Shown piece after piece: positions 1-8,361 of a DNA stretch of 64,000 bases. The position numbers and the translations under genes are program-made. This DNA is from Streptomyces sp. (lineage in GTDB: Bacteria; Actinomycetota; Actinomycetes; Streptomycetales; Streptomycetaceae). Under the pieces are notes generated by a model. The model was given only the letters and a program-made list of their open reading frames with translations, searched no databases and had not been told where the DNA came from. Within the stretch, counting starts at the first letter, position 1, and each line of letters begins with the position of its first letter. The DNA is taken from the NCBI RefSeq assembly GCF_019510245.1, contig NZ_JAEKKT010000127.1, forward strand, positions 148,867-212,866, in the 5' to 3' direction.

Positions 1-672
1 TCCTTCGCCAAGCTCACGAACGTCGAGCAGGCCGACACGATCGGATTCGGGAAGGCCGCGACGGGAGCCTCGTACCAGACCCTCTACACGAGCGCGAGGA
101 TCGGCTCGGTGCGCGGCATCTTCCGCTCCACGGACGAGGGCGCGAGCTGGACCCGTATCAACGACGACGCCCACCAGTGGGGTTGGACGGGCGCGGCCAT
201 CACGGGTGACCCGCGGGTGTACGGCCGGGTCTACGTCTCGACCAACGGCCGGGGCGTGATCTACGGCGACACGTCCGACACCGGCGGAGGCGGCGGCGGG
301 GGCGGGGGTGGGGGTGGGGGTGGTGGCGGAGGCACCGATCCCACCCCCTCCGGCGCCTGCACGGTCGCCTACACCGTCACCAACCAGTGGCCGGGCGGCT
401 TCCAGGCGGACGTCAAGCTCACCAACACGGGCTCCGCGGCATGGAACGGCTGGTCCCTCGGCTGGTCCTTCCCCGGCGGCCAGACCATCGGCCGGCTCTG
501 GAACGCCGACTGGACCCAGTCCGGCGCGACCGTGACGGCCAGGAACGTGAGCTGGAACGGCACGGTGGCGGCCGGCTCCTCGGTCTCCTTCGGCTTCACG
601 GGCACCTGGTCCGGCACCAACGCCGGACCCACGACCTTCGAACTGGGCGGCCGGACCTGCACCGTCGCCTGA
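1..672 (+). CDS. GH74-type xyloglucanase/cellulase, C-terminal part with CBM2 (partial, 5' end outside window)
   Basis: This secreted plant-cell-wall hydrolase enters the window already in frame. The visible 223 residues begin in the last part of a beta-propeller catalytic domain: an Asp-box-like stretch (FRSTDEGASW) followed by a blade ending GRGVIYGD, as in family GH74 xyloglucanases and oligoxyloglucan hydrolases. A linker of about 20 glycines follows (nt 285-333). A family 2 cellulose-binding module completes the protein; it opens at CTVAYTV and closes at RTCTVA, with the two cysteines that usually form a disulphide and several tryptophans (WNGWSLGW, WNADW) that stack on cellulose. The enzyme is expected outside the cell. 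A strong hairpin follows the stop codon. The CBM2 assignment is firm; GH74 is inferred from the end of the propeller only. Confidence 0.85.
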   Translation, partial: SFAKLTNVEQADTIGFGKAATGASYQTLYTSARIGSVRGIFRSTDEGASWTRINDDAHQWGWTGAAITGDPRVYGRVYVSTNGRGVIYGDTSDTGGGGGGGGGGGGGGGGGTDPTPSGACTVAYTVTNQWPGGFQADVKLTNTGSAAWNGWSLGWSFPGGQTIGRLWNADWTQSGATVTARNVSWNGTVAAGSSVSFGFTGTWSGTNAGPTTFELGGRTCTVA

Positions 673-677
673 CACAC

Positions 678-712
678 CCGAGGGCGCGTGCGCACCGGGC
701 ACGCGCCCTCGG
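678..712 (+). terminator. Strong hairpin terminator after the CBM2 gene
   Basis: A perfect 14-bp stem (CCGAGGGCGCGTGC pairing 678-691 with 699-712) closes a 7-nt loop and starts 5 nt after the TGA at 670-672. There is no U-tract, which is usual in Streptomyces. It lies between convergent genes and may serve both. Confidence 0.85.
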
Positions 713-776
713 TGCCGTCCCGGCCTCGCCACGGCCGGTTGGTTGGTTGCGAAGCGACGGAACTGGACGACTGACG

Positions 777-1556
777 TCAGCGGGCCGCCGGTTTCCTGAA
801 CGCCCGTACCGCGAAGCGGGGGTCGGGGCGGCAGAGGTCCTGGTCGGGCAGGGCCGCCAGCCGAGCGGCGAACCCGTCGGCGCGGGGATCGTCCGGCGGG
901 AGCATCGTGAACCAGCCGCGCCGCAGGTCGGCGAGGGTGGAACGGGGGCTGCGGCCCTGGCCGACGCCGGTGAAGGCGGCCTGTCCGGCGGGCAGCAGGC
1001 AGCTCGCCAGGGCGTACGCGGTCACGTCCGCGGCGGCGTCGGACGCCGGGCGGCGCGGGCGGGCGGCGAGGACGGCGTCGATGTCGCTGCCGACGTCGTG
1101 CGCCGCGGCCTTGTCGACGGTGGTGACGTACACCCCGCCGGGCCGCAGCACCCGCGCACACTCGGCGACGACCGCGCGGACCTCGGTGCCGTCCGCTATG
1201 AGGTGGAGCAGCCAGACGGTCGTGACGGCGTCGAACACGGCGTCGGGGAAAGGGAGTCGGCGGCTGTCGGCGAGCAGGACCGAGCCCGGCAGCCGGGCCG
1301 CCGCCAGCCGCGTCATGCCGGGTGCGCGGTCCGCGCCGGTCACCCGGAGCGCGGGGCGGGCGGCGGCGAGCCTGCGGGTGACGAGGCCGGTGCCGCAGGC
1401 GAGGTCGAGGAGATGGGCGGGGCGGTCTTCGGCACCGTCCAGGCTGCCGGTGCTGTCCGGGATCAGGGACAGGACGGCGTGGGCGGCCGCCTCGGCGCGG
1501 GCCTCGCCGCCATGGGTCGCGTCGTAGGTCCCGGCTTCCTTGTCGTAGTCGAGCAC
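777..1556 (-). CDS. Class I SAM-dependent methyltransferase
   Basis: A 259-residue methyltransferase of the Methyltransf_11 type. The SAM-binding motif I is LDLACGTGLVTRRL near residue 50, the acidic end of strand 2 is VTGADRAPGM, and the post-III region reads CARVLRPGGVYV. The substrate is unknown. I chose the GTG at 1556 because it gives the usual N-terminus (LDYDKEAGTYDATHG, typical of methyltransferases that begin YDKxAxxYD) and lies 5 nt after the stop of the upstream pterin dehydratase gene, so the two form an operon. The frame stays open far upstream only because of the high GC content; that extension is antisense to the XRE gene and is not counted. No clear ribosome-binding site precedes the GTG, which fits translational coupling. 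Confidence 0.85.
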   Translation of the reverse strand: MLDYDKEAGTYDATHGGEARAEAAAHAVLSLIPDSTGSLDGAEDRPAHLLDLACGTGLVTRRLAAARPALRVTGADRAPGMTRLAAARLPGSVLLADSRRLPFPDAVFDAVTTVWLLHLIADGTEVRAVVAECARVLRPGGVYVTTVDKAAAHDVGSDIDAVLAARPRRPASDAAADVTAYALASCLLPAGQAAFTGVGQGRSPRSTLADLRRGWFTMLPPDDPRADGFAARLAALPDQDLCRPDPRFAVRAFRKPAAR

Positions 1557-1561
1557 ATGGC

Positions 1562-1867
1562 TCAGTGTGCGCCGTGGCCTGGGGCGATGTCCTCCACCCT
1601 GTGGGCGAGTTCGAAGTCGTTGGCGGTGACGGCGCCGCCCACGCTGTGGGTGTTCACGGTGAGGGTGACGGTGTTGTAGCCGAGGGTGAGGTCGGAGTGG
1701 TGGTCGAGTTCGTCCTGGATGCGGGCGATGTGCACGACCAGGGCGGCGGCGGCGAAGTGCGAGTCGAGCCGGTAGACGCGGGCGAGCCGGTCGGTGGCCA
1801 GCGACCAGCCGGGCAGCTCGGCCAGCCGGTCCTCGATCTCCTTCTGCGACAGCGGTGCGACGGCCAT
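1562..1867 (-). CDS. Pterin-4a-carbinolamine dehydratase
   Basis: A 101-residue protein matching pterin-4a-carbinolamine dehydratase (PCD/DCoH) over its full length. This enzyme dehydrates 4a-hydroxytetrahydropterin, recycling the cofactor of aromatic amino acid hydroxylases. The signature is DELDHHSDLTLGYNTV with the paired catalytic histidines, followed by NTHSVGGAVTANDFELA. The N-terminus (PLSQKEIEDRLAELPGW) also fits the family. It is the first gene of a two-gene minus-strand operon with the methyltransferase at 777-1556. No aromatic amino acid hydroxylase is visible in the window, so its partner is unknown. Confidence 0.9.
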   Translation of the reverse strand: MAVAPLSQKEIEDRLAELPGWSLATDRLARVYRLDSHFAAAALVVHIARIQDELDHHSDLTLGYNTVTLTVNTHSVGGAVTANDFELAHRVEDIAPGHGAH

Positions 1868-1985
1868 GGTGCGGCTTCCTTCCCGGGTGCGGGCGAGTGG
1901 CGTACGTGCGGTCAGCCTGCCACGGCCGGGCCTTCCTGGCGGCCAGGCCGGTCGCGTGTCCGGGTCCTCGGCTACGGTCGTCGGC

Positions 1986-2816
1986 ATGACCCTCGTCGCC
2001 TTCGGCCCCGCCGCCTCCCGTACCGCCCCCGACGGCCAGGGCGTCGGCCCCCTGCTGCGCGCGTGGCGGGAGCGGCGGCGGATGAGCCAGCTTGAGCTGG
2101 CACTGCGTGCCGACTCCTCGGCCCGGCACATCAGCTTCGTCGAGACGGGCCGGTCGCGGCCGAGCGAGGAGATGGTGCTGCGCCTGGCCGAGCACCTGGA
2201 CGTGCCGGTACGGGAGCGCAACGCGCTGCTGCTGGCGGCCGGTTACGCCCCGCACTACCCGGAGACCCCGCTGGACGACCCGGCGCTGGACGCGCTGCGC
2301 GACGGCATGGAGCGGCTGATCCAGGGCTACGAGCCGTATCCGGCGCTGGTCGTGGACGCCACGTACACGGTGGTCGCCGCCAACCGGGGCATCGCCATGC
2401 TCCTGGAGGGCGTCCCGGAGTCGCTGCTCGCGCCCGCCCCGAACGCGATGCGGCTGACCCTGCATCCGGAGGGGCTGGCGCCGCGCGTCCGCAACCTGCG
2501 TGAGTGGCGCAGCCATCTGCTGGCACAGATGGAACGCCAGATCGCGCTGCATCGCTCCGATGCGCTGCGCGAGCTGTACGAGGAGGTCGCCGCCTATCCG
2601 GTGCCGGCCGGCACGGACGACGGTGAACCCGCCGATCCCGTCGCGTACTTCGCGCTGCCGATGCGGATCGAGCACGCGGGCCGGGTGCTGTCGTTCGTGT
2701 CGTCGATCTCGACGTTCAACACCCCGATGGACGTGACGGTCGCCGAGCTGGCCATCGAGACGTTCCTGCCCGCGGACCCGGCGACCGCCAAGTACTTGAA
2801 CTCGTTGGTAAGTTGA
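1986..2816 (+). CDS. XRE-family regulator with MmyB-like ligand-binding domain
   Basis: A 276-residue transcription factor. Residues about 15-70 form a helix-turn-helix (LLRAWRERRRMSQLELAL, then ARHISFVETGRSRPSEEMV). The rest is the MmyB-like PAS-related ligand-binding region, recognisable from the family phrases RNALLLAAGYAP, YPALVVDATYTVVAANRG and the C-terminal SSISTFNTPMDVTVAELAIETFLPAD (read as shorter blocks). The family usually controls an adjacent gene. The start ATG at 1986 is preferred because it lies just before the family N-terminus. It is divergent from the pterin dehydratase gene, with 118 bp between starts, so that operon is a possible target. The ligand is unknown. Confidence 0.87.
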   Translation: MTLVAFGPAASRTAPDGQGVGPLLRAWRERRRMSQLELALRADSSARHISFVETGRSRPSEEMVLRLAEHLDVPVRERNALLLAAGYAPHYPETPLDDPALDALRDGMERLIQGYEPYPALVVDATYTVVAANRGIAMLLEGVPESLLAPAPNAMRLTLHPEGLAPRVRNLREWRSHLLAQMERQIALHRSDALRELYEEVAAYPVPAGTDDGEPADPVAYFALPMRIEHAGRVLSFVSSISTFNTPMDVTVAELAIETFLPADPATAKYLNSLVS

Positions 2817-2902
2817 CGGAAGTTGTTACCTCGACCAGGTGTGCGACGCGGCATCGCGTGACACACTGCTCCCCGTACTTGGGCACGTAGGGGAGGCGTG
2901 GC

Positions 2903-3766
2903 GTGAGTGAGCGGCGTGCTGCGCCCACAGTGGGGCAGGTCGTGCTCGGCAAGCGGCTGCAGGAGCTGCGCGAGGCGGCCGGTCTGGGCCGGGACGAGGC
3001 GGCACGGGTGCTGCGGGTGGCGCAGGCGACCGTGCGGCGGATGGAGATGGCCGAGGTCGCGCTGAAGATCCCGTACCTCCAGGTGCTGCTGGAGACGTAC
3101 GGGGTGGCCGAGGAGGAGCAGGCCGCGTTCGTGCGGCTGGCCGAGGAGGCCAACCAGCCGGGCTGGTGGCAGCGGTTCCACGACGTGCTCCCGGACTGGT
3201 TCAGCCTGTACGTGAGCCTGGAGGGAGCCGCCCGGGTCATCCGCTCCTACGAGCCGCACTTCCTGCCCGGCCTGCTGCAGACCGAGGCGTACGCGCGGGC
3301 CGTGATGGAGGCCGGGACGATCGGCCACAGCGATCCCGCGGCCGTCGAGCGGCACGTGGCGCTGCGCATGACCCGGCAGCGGCTGCTGGAGCAGCACGAT
3401 CCGCCCCACCTGTGGGTGATCATGGACGAGACGGTGCTGCGGCGGCCGGTGAGCACCGACTGCGCGGTGATGCGCGAGCAGATCGACAAGCTTCTCGCCT
3501 ACGGCGAACGGGACCGGATAACCCTCCAGATCGCCGAGTTCGCGAGCGGCCCGCACCCGGGGACGTACGCGCCGTTCACGCTGTTCCGGTTCGCCGAGCC
3601 CGAGCTGCCCGACATGGTCTTCACCGAGTACCTGACCGGCGCCCTGTACCTGGACTCCCGCGACGAGGTCGGGGCGCACCGGGAGGTCCTGGACCACATG
3701 ACGGCCCGCGCGGCCTCGGCACACCGGACCGAGGAACTGCTGCGCGAGTACCGCGACAAACTCTGA
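2903..3766 (+). CDS. Helix-turn-helix protein with DUF5753 domain
   Basis: A 287-residue Streptomyces-type regulator. An XRE helix-turn-helix lies at residues about 12-65 (LGKRLQELREAAGLGRDEAA). The rest is the DUF5753 domain, marked by AARVIRSYEPHFLPGLLQT, VALRMTRQRLL, LWVIMDETVLRRPV and FTEYLTGALYLD. These proteins are numerous in streptomycetes, often paired with a small DUF397 partner. Here the partner is instead the DUF574 methyltransferase 17 nt downstream. The GTG at 2903 gives a normal-length N-terminus, and GGGGAGGCGTG lies just upstream. Its ligand and targets cannot be read from the sequence. Confidence 0.88.
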   Translation: MSERRAAPTVGQVVLGKRLQELREAAGLGRDEAARVLRVAQATVRRMEMAEVALKIPYLQVLLETYGVAEEEQAAFVRLAEEANQPGWWQRFHDVLPDWFSLYVSLEGAARVIRSYEPHFLPGLLQTEAYARAVMEAGTIGHSDPAAVERHVALRMTRQRLLEQHDPPHLWVIMDETVLRRPVSTDCAVMREQIDKLLAYGERDRITLQIAEFASGPHPGTYAPFTLFRFAEPELPDMVFTEYLTGALYLDSRDEVGAHREVLDHMTARAASAHRTEELLREYRDKL

Positions 3767-3783
3767 TCCGAGGAGCACAGACC

Positions 3784-4599
3784 GTGACCGCACCCGAGCC
3801 CGCCCCGACCTCGATCGACACGAGCCGGCCGCATCCGGCGCGGGTGTACGACTGGTGGCTGGGCGGCAAGGACAACTACCCGGTGGACGAGGAGCTGGCC
3901 CGGCGGATCCTCGCCGTGGACGGCACCGTGCTGCGCGGGGCGCGTGCCAACCGCCGGTTCATGCAGCGGGCGGTGCGCACCGTCGCCGAGTCCGGCACCC
4001 GGCAGTTCCTGGACATCGGCACGGGCATCCCGACCGAGCCGAACCTGCACCAGGTGGCGCAGGGGGTGGCCGCGGAGTCGAAGGTGGTGTACGCGGACAA
4101 CGACCCGATCGTGCTGCGCCACGCGGAGGCGCTGCTGCGGGGCACGGACGAGGGCAGCACCGCGTACGTGCACGCCGACGTCCGTGACGTCGACACCCTG
4201 CTGGCCCGTGCCGCCGAGACCCTGGACTTCAAGGAGCCCGTCGCGCTGTCGCTGGTGGCGCTGACCCACTACCTCGACGACGACCCGGACGGCGACGACG
4301 TCTACGGCCTGCTGCGCAGGTACGTCGAGGCGCTCGCGCCGGGCAGCCACCTGATCCTCTCCCAGGTCACCCCCGACCTCAGCCCGCAGGCGATCGAGCA
4401 GGCGGCCGCGAACTTCCGGCGCAGCGGGACGCCGTTCCACCCGCGTGCGCTGCCCGCGTTCTCCCGCTTCTTCGAGGGCCTGGAGCTGCTCGGCCCGGGA
4501 GTGATCCCGGTCTCCGGCTGGCGTCCGGAGCCGCAGGACGTGGCCGTCCAGGCGGAGGGCATCGTGCCGGTGTACGGCGGTGTCGCCCGCAAGGTCTGA
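3784..4599 (+). CDS. DUF574-family SAM-dependent methyltransferase
   Basis: A 271-residue protein of the actinobacterial DUF574 (Methyltransf_19) family. Its hallmarks are the N-terminal RPHPARVYDWWLGGKDNYPVD, the SAM loop FLDIGTGIPTEPN, VVYADNDPIV, and the C-terminal GWRPEP. These proteins have a methyltransferase fold, but no substrate is established for the family as a whole. The GTG start at 3784 follows GAGGAG with 9-nt spacing, 17 nt after the stop of the DUF5753 regulator, so the two are co-transcribed. This regulator/DUF574 arrangement recurs in Streptomyces. It ends 78 nt before narG, whose transcription is probably independent. Confidence 0.88.
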   Translation: MTAPEPAPTSIDTSRPHPARVYDWWLGGKDNYPVDEELARRILAVDGTVLRGARANRRFMQRAVRTVAESGTRQFLDIGTGIPTEPNLHQVAQGVAAESKVVYADNDPIVLRHAEALLRGTDEGSTAYVHADVRDVDTLLARAAETLDFKEPVALSLVALTHYLDDDPDGDDVYGLLRRYVEALAPGSHLILSQVTPDLSPQAIEQAAANFRRSGTPFHPRALPAFSRFFEGLELLGPGVIPVSGWRPEPQDVAVQAEGIVPVYGGVARKV

Positions 4600-4677
4600 C
4601 CCGTCCGGGTGCCCTGAACAGGTGCGTTCCAGCGCCCGCCCCTAGCGTCGAAGCAAAGGGTGAGCGAGGGAGCGGAC

Positions 4678-7600
4678 GTGACCGACACGCGGACACCACC
4701 GAAGGAGCCGGGCGCGGCGCTGCTGAGCGCCGCCAGGTTCTTCCGGCCCGGTACGCCCGCGCCGGATCTGCACAGCGTGGCCCTGACCGGCGGCCGGGAG
4801 GCGGACGCCTTCTACCGGAACCGGTGGAGCCACGACAAGGTGGTGCGCTCCACGCACGGGGTGAACTGCACCGGCTCGTGCCGCTGGAAGGTGTTCGTCA
4901 AGGACGGGATCATCACCTGGGAGACCCAGGAGACGGACTACCCGTCGGTCGGCCCCGACCGCCCCGAGTACGAGCCCCGCGGCTGCCCGCGCAGTGCCGC
5001 GTTCTCCTGGTACACGTACTCGCCGACCCGCGTCCGCCACCCGTACGTCCGGGGCGTGCTCCTGGAGATGTACCGGGAGGCGAAGCGGCGGCTCGCGGAC
5101 CCGGTGCTGGCCTGGGCGGACCTCCAGAACGACCCCGAGTGCCGCCGCCGTTACCAGCGGGCGCGCGGCAAGGGCGGGCTGGTGCGGGCGAGTTGGGACG
5201 AAGCGCTGGAGATCGTCGCCGCCGCGCAGGTGCACACGATCAAGGCGTACGGCCCGGACCGCATCGCCGGATTCTCCCCCGTCCCCGCGATGTCGATGGT
5301 GTCGCACGCGGCCGGGGCCCGCTACCACTCCCTGATCGGCGCCCCGATGCTGTCGTCCTACGACTGGTACGCCGGCCTGCAGGTGGCCTCGCCGCAGGTC
5401 TTCGGCGACCGGACGGACGTGCCGGAGTCCGGTGACTGGTGGGACGCGGCCTACCTGATGATGTGGGGCTCGAACGTCCCGGTGACCCGCACCCCGGACG
5501 CGCACTGGATGGCGGAGGCCCGCTACCGCGGCCAGAAGGTCGTGGTGGTCTCCCCCGACTACGCGGACAACGCCAAGTTCGCCGACGAGTGGCTGCACCC
5601 GCACCCCGGCACCGACGGCGCGCTGGCCCTCGCGATGGGCCACGTGATCCTCAAGGAGTTCTTCGTCGACCGCGAGACCCCGTTCTTCGCGGACTACGTA
5701 CGGAAGTTCACCGACCTGCCGTTCCTGGTGACGCTCACCGAGCGGGACGGCGCGTACGTGCCGGACAAGTTCCTGCGCGCCACCGACCTCGGCCAGGAGG
5801 GCGACGGCGCCGAGTGGAAGACGGTCGTCCTGGACGCCGCCTCCGGGCGCGCGGTCGTCCCGAACGGCTCCCTCGGCTTCCGCTGGACGGACTCGGGCAA
5901 GGGCCGCTGGAACCTGGAACTGGGTGACATCGAACCGCAGTTGACCCTGTACGGCAGTGCGGTCGCGGCCGGGGTGGAGGTGCTGCTCCCCCGCTTCGAC
6001 ACGGACGGCGGCGACCACGGCGAGGGGCGCGGGGACGTGCTGCGACGGGCGGTGCCGGCGACCCGGCTGGGCGGTGCGGACGGGCCCCTCGTGACCACCG
6101 TCTACGACCTCCTGCTCGCCCAGTACGGGGTGTGGCGCCACGGTCTGCCCGGCTCCTGGCCCACCCACTACGAGGACGCGGACGCCCCGGGCACCCCCGC
6201 CTGGCAGGAGCGGCACACCTCGGTTCCGGCCGCCAAGTGCGTCAAGATCGCCCGGGAGTTCGCGCGGACCGCCGAACGCTCCAAGGGCCGCTGCATGATC
6301 GTGACGGGCGCCGGGACCAACCACTGGTTCCACTCCGAGACCATCTACCGCGCGTTCCTGGCCCTGCTCCAGCTCACCGGCTGCCAGGGCCGCAACGGCG
6401 GCGGCTGGGCGCACTACGTCGGTCAGGACAAGTGCCGCCCGGTCACCGGCTGGGCCTGCCTGGCCTCCGCCAACGACTGGTCCCGGCCGCCGCGCCAGAT
6501 GATCGGCACGGCCTACTGGTTCCTCAACACCGACCAGTGGCGCTACGACCGGTTCGGCGCCGACGTCCTGGCCTCGCCGCTCGGTGCGGGCAGGTTCGCC
6601 GGGATGACCGGCGCCGACTGCCTGGCGCTGTCGGCCCGCTCGGGCTGGATGCCGTCGTACCCGACCTTCGACCGTAATCCGCTCGCACTCGGCGAGGTGT
6701 CAGGCGATCCCGTGGCCGAGGCGGTGACCGAACTCAGGGCGGGGACCCTGAAGTTCGCGTGCGAGGACCCGGACGCCCCGGAGAACTGGCCGCGCGTCCT
6801 GACCCTGTGGCGGGCAAACCTTTTCGGTTCGTCGGCGAAGGGCGCCGAGTACTTCACCAAGCACCTCCTCGGCACGCACTCCTCCCTGCGCGCCGAGGAG
6901 GCACCCCCGGGCCGGCGCCCCCGGGACGTGACCTGGCGGGACGAGGCGCCGGAGGGCAAGCTCGACCTCCTGCTCTCCCTGGACTTCCGGCAGACCTCCT
7001 CCACCCTGCTGTCGGACGTCGTCCTGCCGGCCGCCACCTGGTACGAGAAGCACGACCTGTCGTCGACCGACATGCATCCCTTCGTGCACGCCTTCACCCC
7101 GGCCGTGGACCCGCCCTGGCAGGCGCGCACCGATTTCGACACCTTCAAGGCGCTCGCGGAGCGGCTGAGCGAGCTGGCCGTGCGTCATCTCGGGGTGCGC
7201 AGGGACCTGGTGGCGGCGCCGCTGCAGCACGACACCCCGGGTGAGACCGCGCAGCCCGGCGGGGTGGTGCGGGACTGGAAGCGCGGGGAGTGCGAGCCGG
7301 TGCCCGGACGCACCATGCCGAACCTGGTGGTGGTCGAGCGGGACTACCCGGCGGTCGGCGCCAGGTTCTCGGCGCTCGGCCCACTGGTGGAGCAACTCGG
7401 TCTGCCGGCGAAGGGAATCGCCCTCGATCCCGCTCAAGAGGTGGCCCGGCTTCGGCAGTTGAACGGTACCGGACATCAGGACCGGCCCGCTCTCGACACG
7501 GCGGTGAAGGCGGCCAATGCCGTCCTCGCGCTCTCCGGCACCACCAACGGCCGTCTCGCCACCCAGGGTTTCCGCACCCTGGAGCAGCGCACCGGGCAGC

Positions 7601-8361
7601 GGATGGCCCAGCTGGCCGCCGAGCACGAGGGCAGGCGGGTCACGTACGCCGACACGCAGGCCGCGCCGGTGCCGGTGATCACCTCGCCGGAGTGGTCGGG
7701 CGGCGAGTCCGGCGGCCGAAGGTACACGGCGTTCACCCTCAACACCGAGCACCTCAAGCCCTGGCACACGCTCACCGGCCGCCAGCACTTCTTCCTCGAC
7801 CACGACTGGATGCACGAGCTCGGCGAGGCGCTGCCCGTCTACCGGCCGCCGCTGGACATGAACCGGCTGTTCGGCGAACCGCGCCTCGGCCCGGACGGGC
7901 AGCAGGAGGTGACGGTCCGCTGTCTGACCCCGCACGACAAGTGGTCGATCCACTCCCAGTACCAGGACGACCTGTTCATGCTCGCGCTCTCCCGGGGCGG
8001 CCAGAACATCTGGATGTCCCCGCAGGACGCGGACGCGATCGGGGTCGGGGACAACGACTGGGTGGAGGCGGTCAACCGGGACGACGTGGTGGTGGCGCGG
8101 GCGGTCGTCTCGCACCGGATGCCGGCCGGCACGATCTCCATGCACCATGCCCAGGAGCGCACGGTGGCCGTCCCGAGGACGGAGACCACCGGCATGCGCG
8201 GCGGCATCCACAACTCGCTCACCCCGCTCCTCCTCAAGCCCTCGCACCTGATCGGGGGTTACGCCCAGCTGTCCTGGGCCTTCAACTACCTGGGCCCGAC
8301 GGGCAACCAGCGCGACGAGGTGACGGTGATCCGGCGCCGCGCCCAGGAGGTCGAGTACTGA
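4678..8361 (+). CDS. narG: Respiratory nitrate reductase alpha subunit (Mo-bisMGD catalytic subunit)
   Basis: This is the catalytic subunit of membrane-bound NarGHI, which reduces nitrate to nitrite on the cytoplasmic face. It has 1,227 residues, the usual length. Near the N-terminus the NarG pattern STHGVNCTGSCRWKVFVKDG supplies the His and two Cys of the FS0 cluster, with the remaining Cys in EPRGCPRSA. SSYDWYAG carries the Asp that ligates molybdenum in the E. coli enzyme. Molybdopterin-binding blocks continue to the C-terminus (LSWAFNYLGPTGNQRDEVTV). A GTG at 4660 is in frame, but the GTG at 4678 has GAGGGAG 5 nt upstream while 4660 has none, so 4678 is preferred. The stop overlaps the narH start by one base. 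A candidate -10 (TAGCGT, about 4643) lies upstream. Confidence 0.97.
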   Translation: MTDTRTPPKEPGAALLSAARFFRPGTPAPDLHSVALTGGREADAFYRNRWSHDKVVRSTHGVNCTGSCRWKVFVKDGIITWETQETDYPSVGPDRPEYEPRGCPRSAAFSWYTYSPTRVRHPYVRGVLLEMYREAKRRLADPVLAWADLQNDPECRRRYQRARGKGGLVRASWDEALEIVAAAQVHTIKAYGPDRIAGFSPVPAMSMVSHAAGARYHSLIGAPMLSSYDWYAGLQVASPQVFGDRTDVPESGDWWDAAYLMMWGSNVPVTRTPDAHWMAEARYRGQKVVVVSPDYADNAKFADEWLHPHPGTDGALALAMGHVILKEFFVDRETPFFADYVRKFTDLPFLVTLTERDGAYVPDKFLRATDLGQEGDGAEWKTVVLDAASGRAVVPNGSLGFRWTDSGKGRWNLELGDIEPQLTLYGSAVAAGVEVLLPRFDTDGGDHGEGRGDVLRRAVPATRLGGADGPLVTTVYDLLLAQYGVWRHGLPGSWPTHYEDADAPGTPAWQERHTSVPAAKCVKIAREFARTAERSKGRCMIVTGAGTNHWFHSETIYRAFLALLQLTGCQGRNGGGWAHYVGQDKCRPVTGWACLASANDWSRPPRQMIGTAYWFLNTDQWRYDRFGADVLASPLGAGRFAGMTGADCLALSARSGWMPSYPTFDRNPLALGEVSGDPVAEAVTELRAGTLKFACEDPDAPENWPRVLTLWRANLFGSSAKGAEYFTKHLLGTHSSLRAEEAPPGRRPRDVTWRDEAPEGKLDLLLSLDFRQTSSTLLSDVVLPAATWYEKHDLSSTDMHPFVHAFTPAVDPPWQARTDFDTFKALAERLSELAVRHLGVRRDLVAAPLQHDTPGETAQPGGVVRDWKRGECEPVPGRTMPNLVVVERDYPAVGARFSALGPLVEQLGLPAKGIALDPAQEVARLRQLNGTGHQDRPALDTAVKAANAVLALSGTTNGRLATQGFRTLEQRTGQRMAQLAAEHEGRRVTYADTQAAPVPVITSPEWSGGESGGRRYTAFTLNTEHLKPWHTLTGRQHFFLDHDWMHELGEALPVYRPPLDMNRLFGEPRLGPDGQQEVTVRCLTPHDKWSIHSQYQDDLFMLALSRGGQNIWMSPQDADAIGVGDNDWVEAVNRDDVVVARAVVSHRMPAGTISMHHAQERTVAVPRTETTGMRGGIHNSLTPLLLKPSHLIGGYAQLSWAFNYLGPTGNQRDEVTVIRRRAQEVEY

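Noticed and set aside
777..2675. A minus-strand open frame of 632 codons covering the methyltransferase and beyond
   Set aside because: Only the part up to 1556 matches a family. Upstream of that the frame is antisense to the XRE gene and in the wrong frame within the pterin dehydratase gene.
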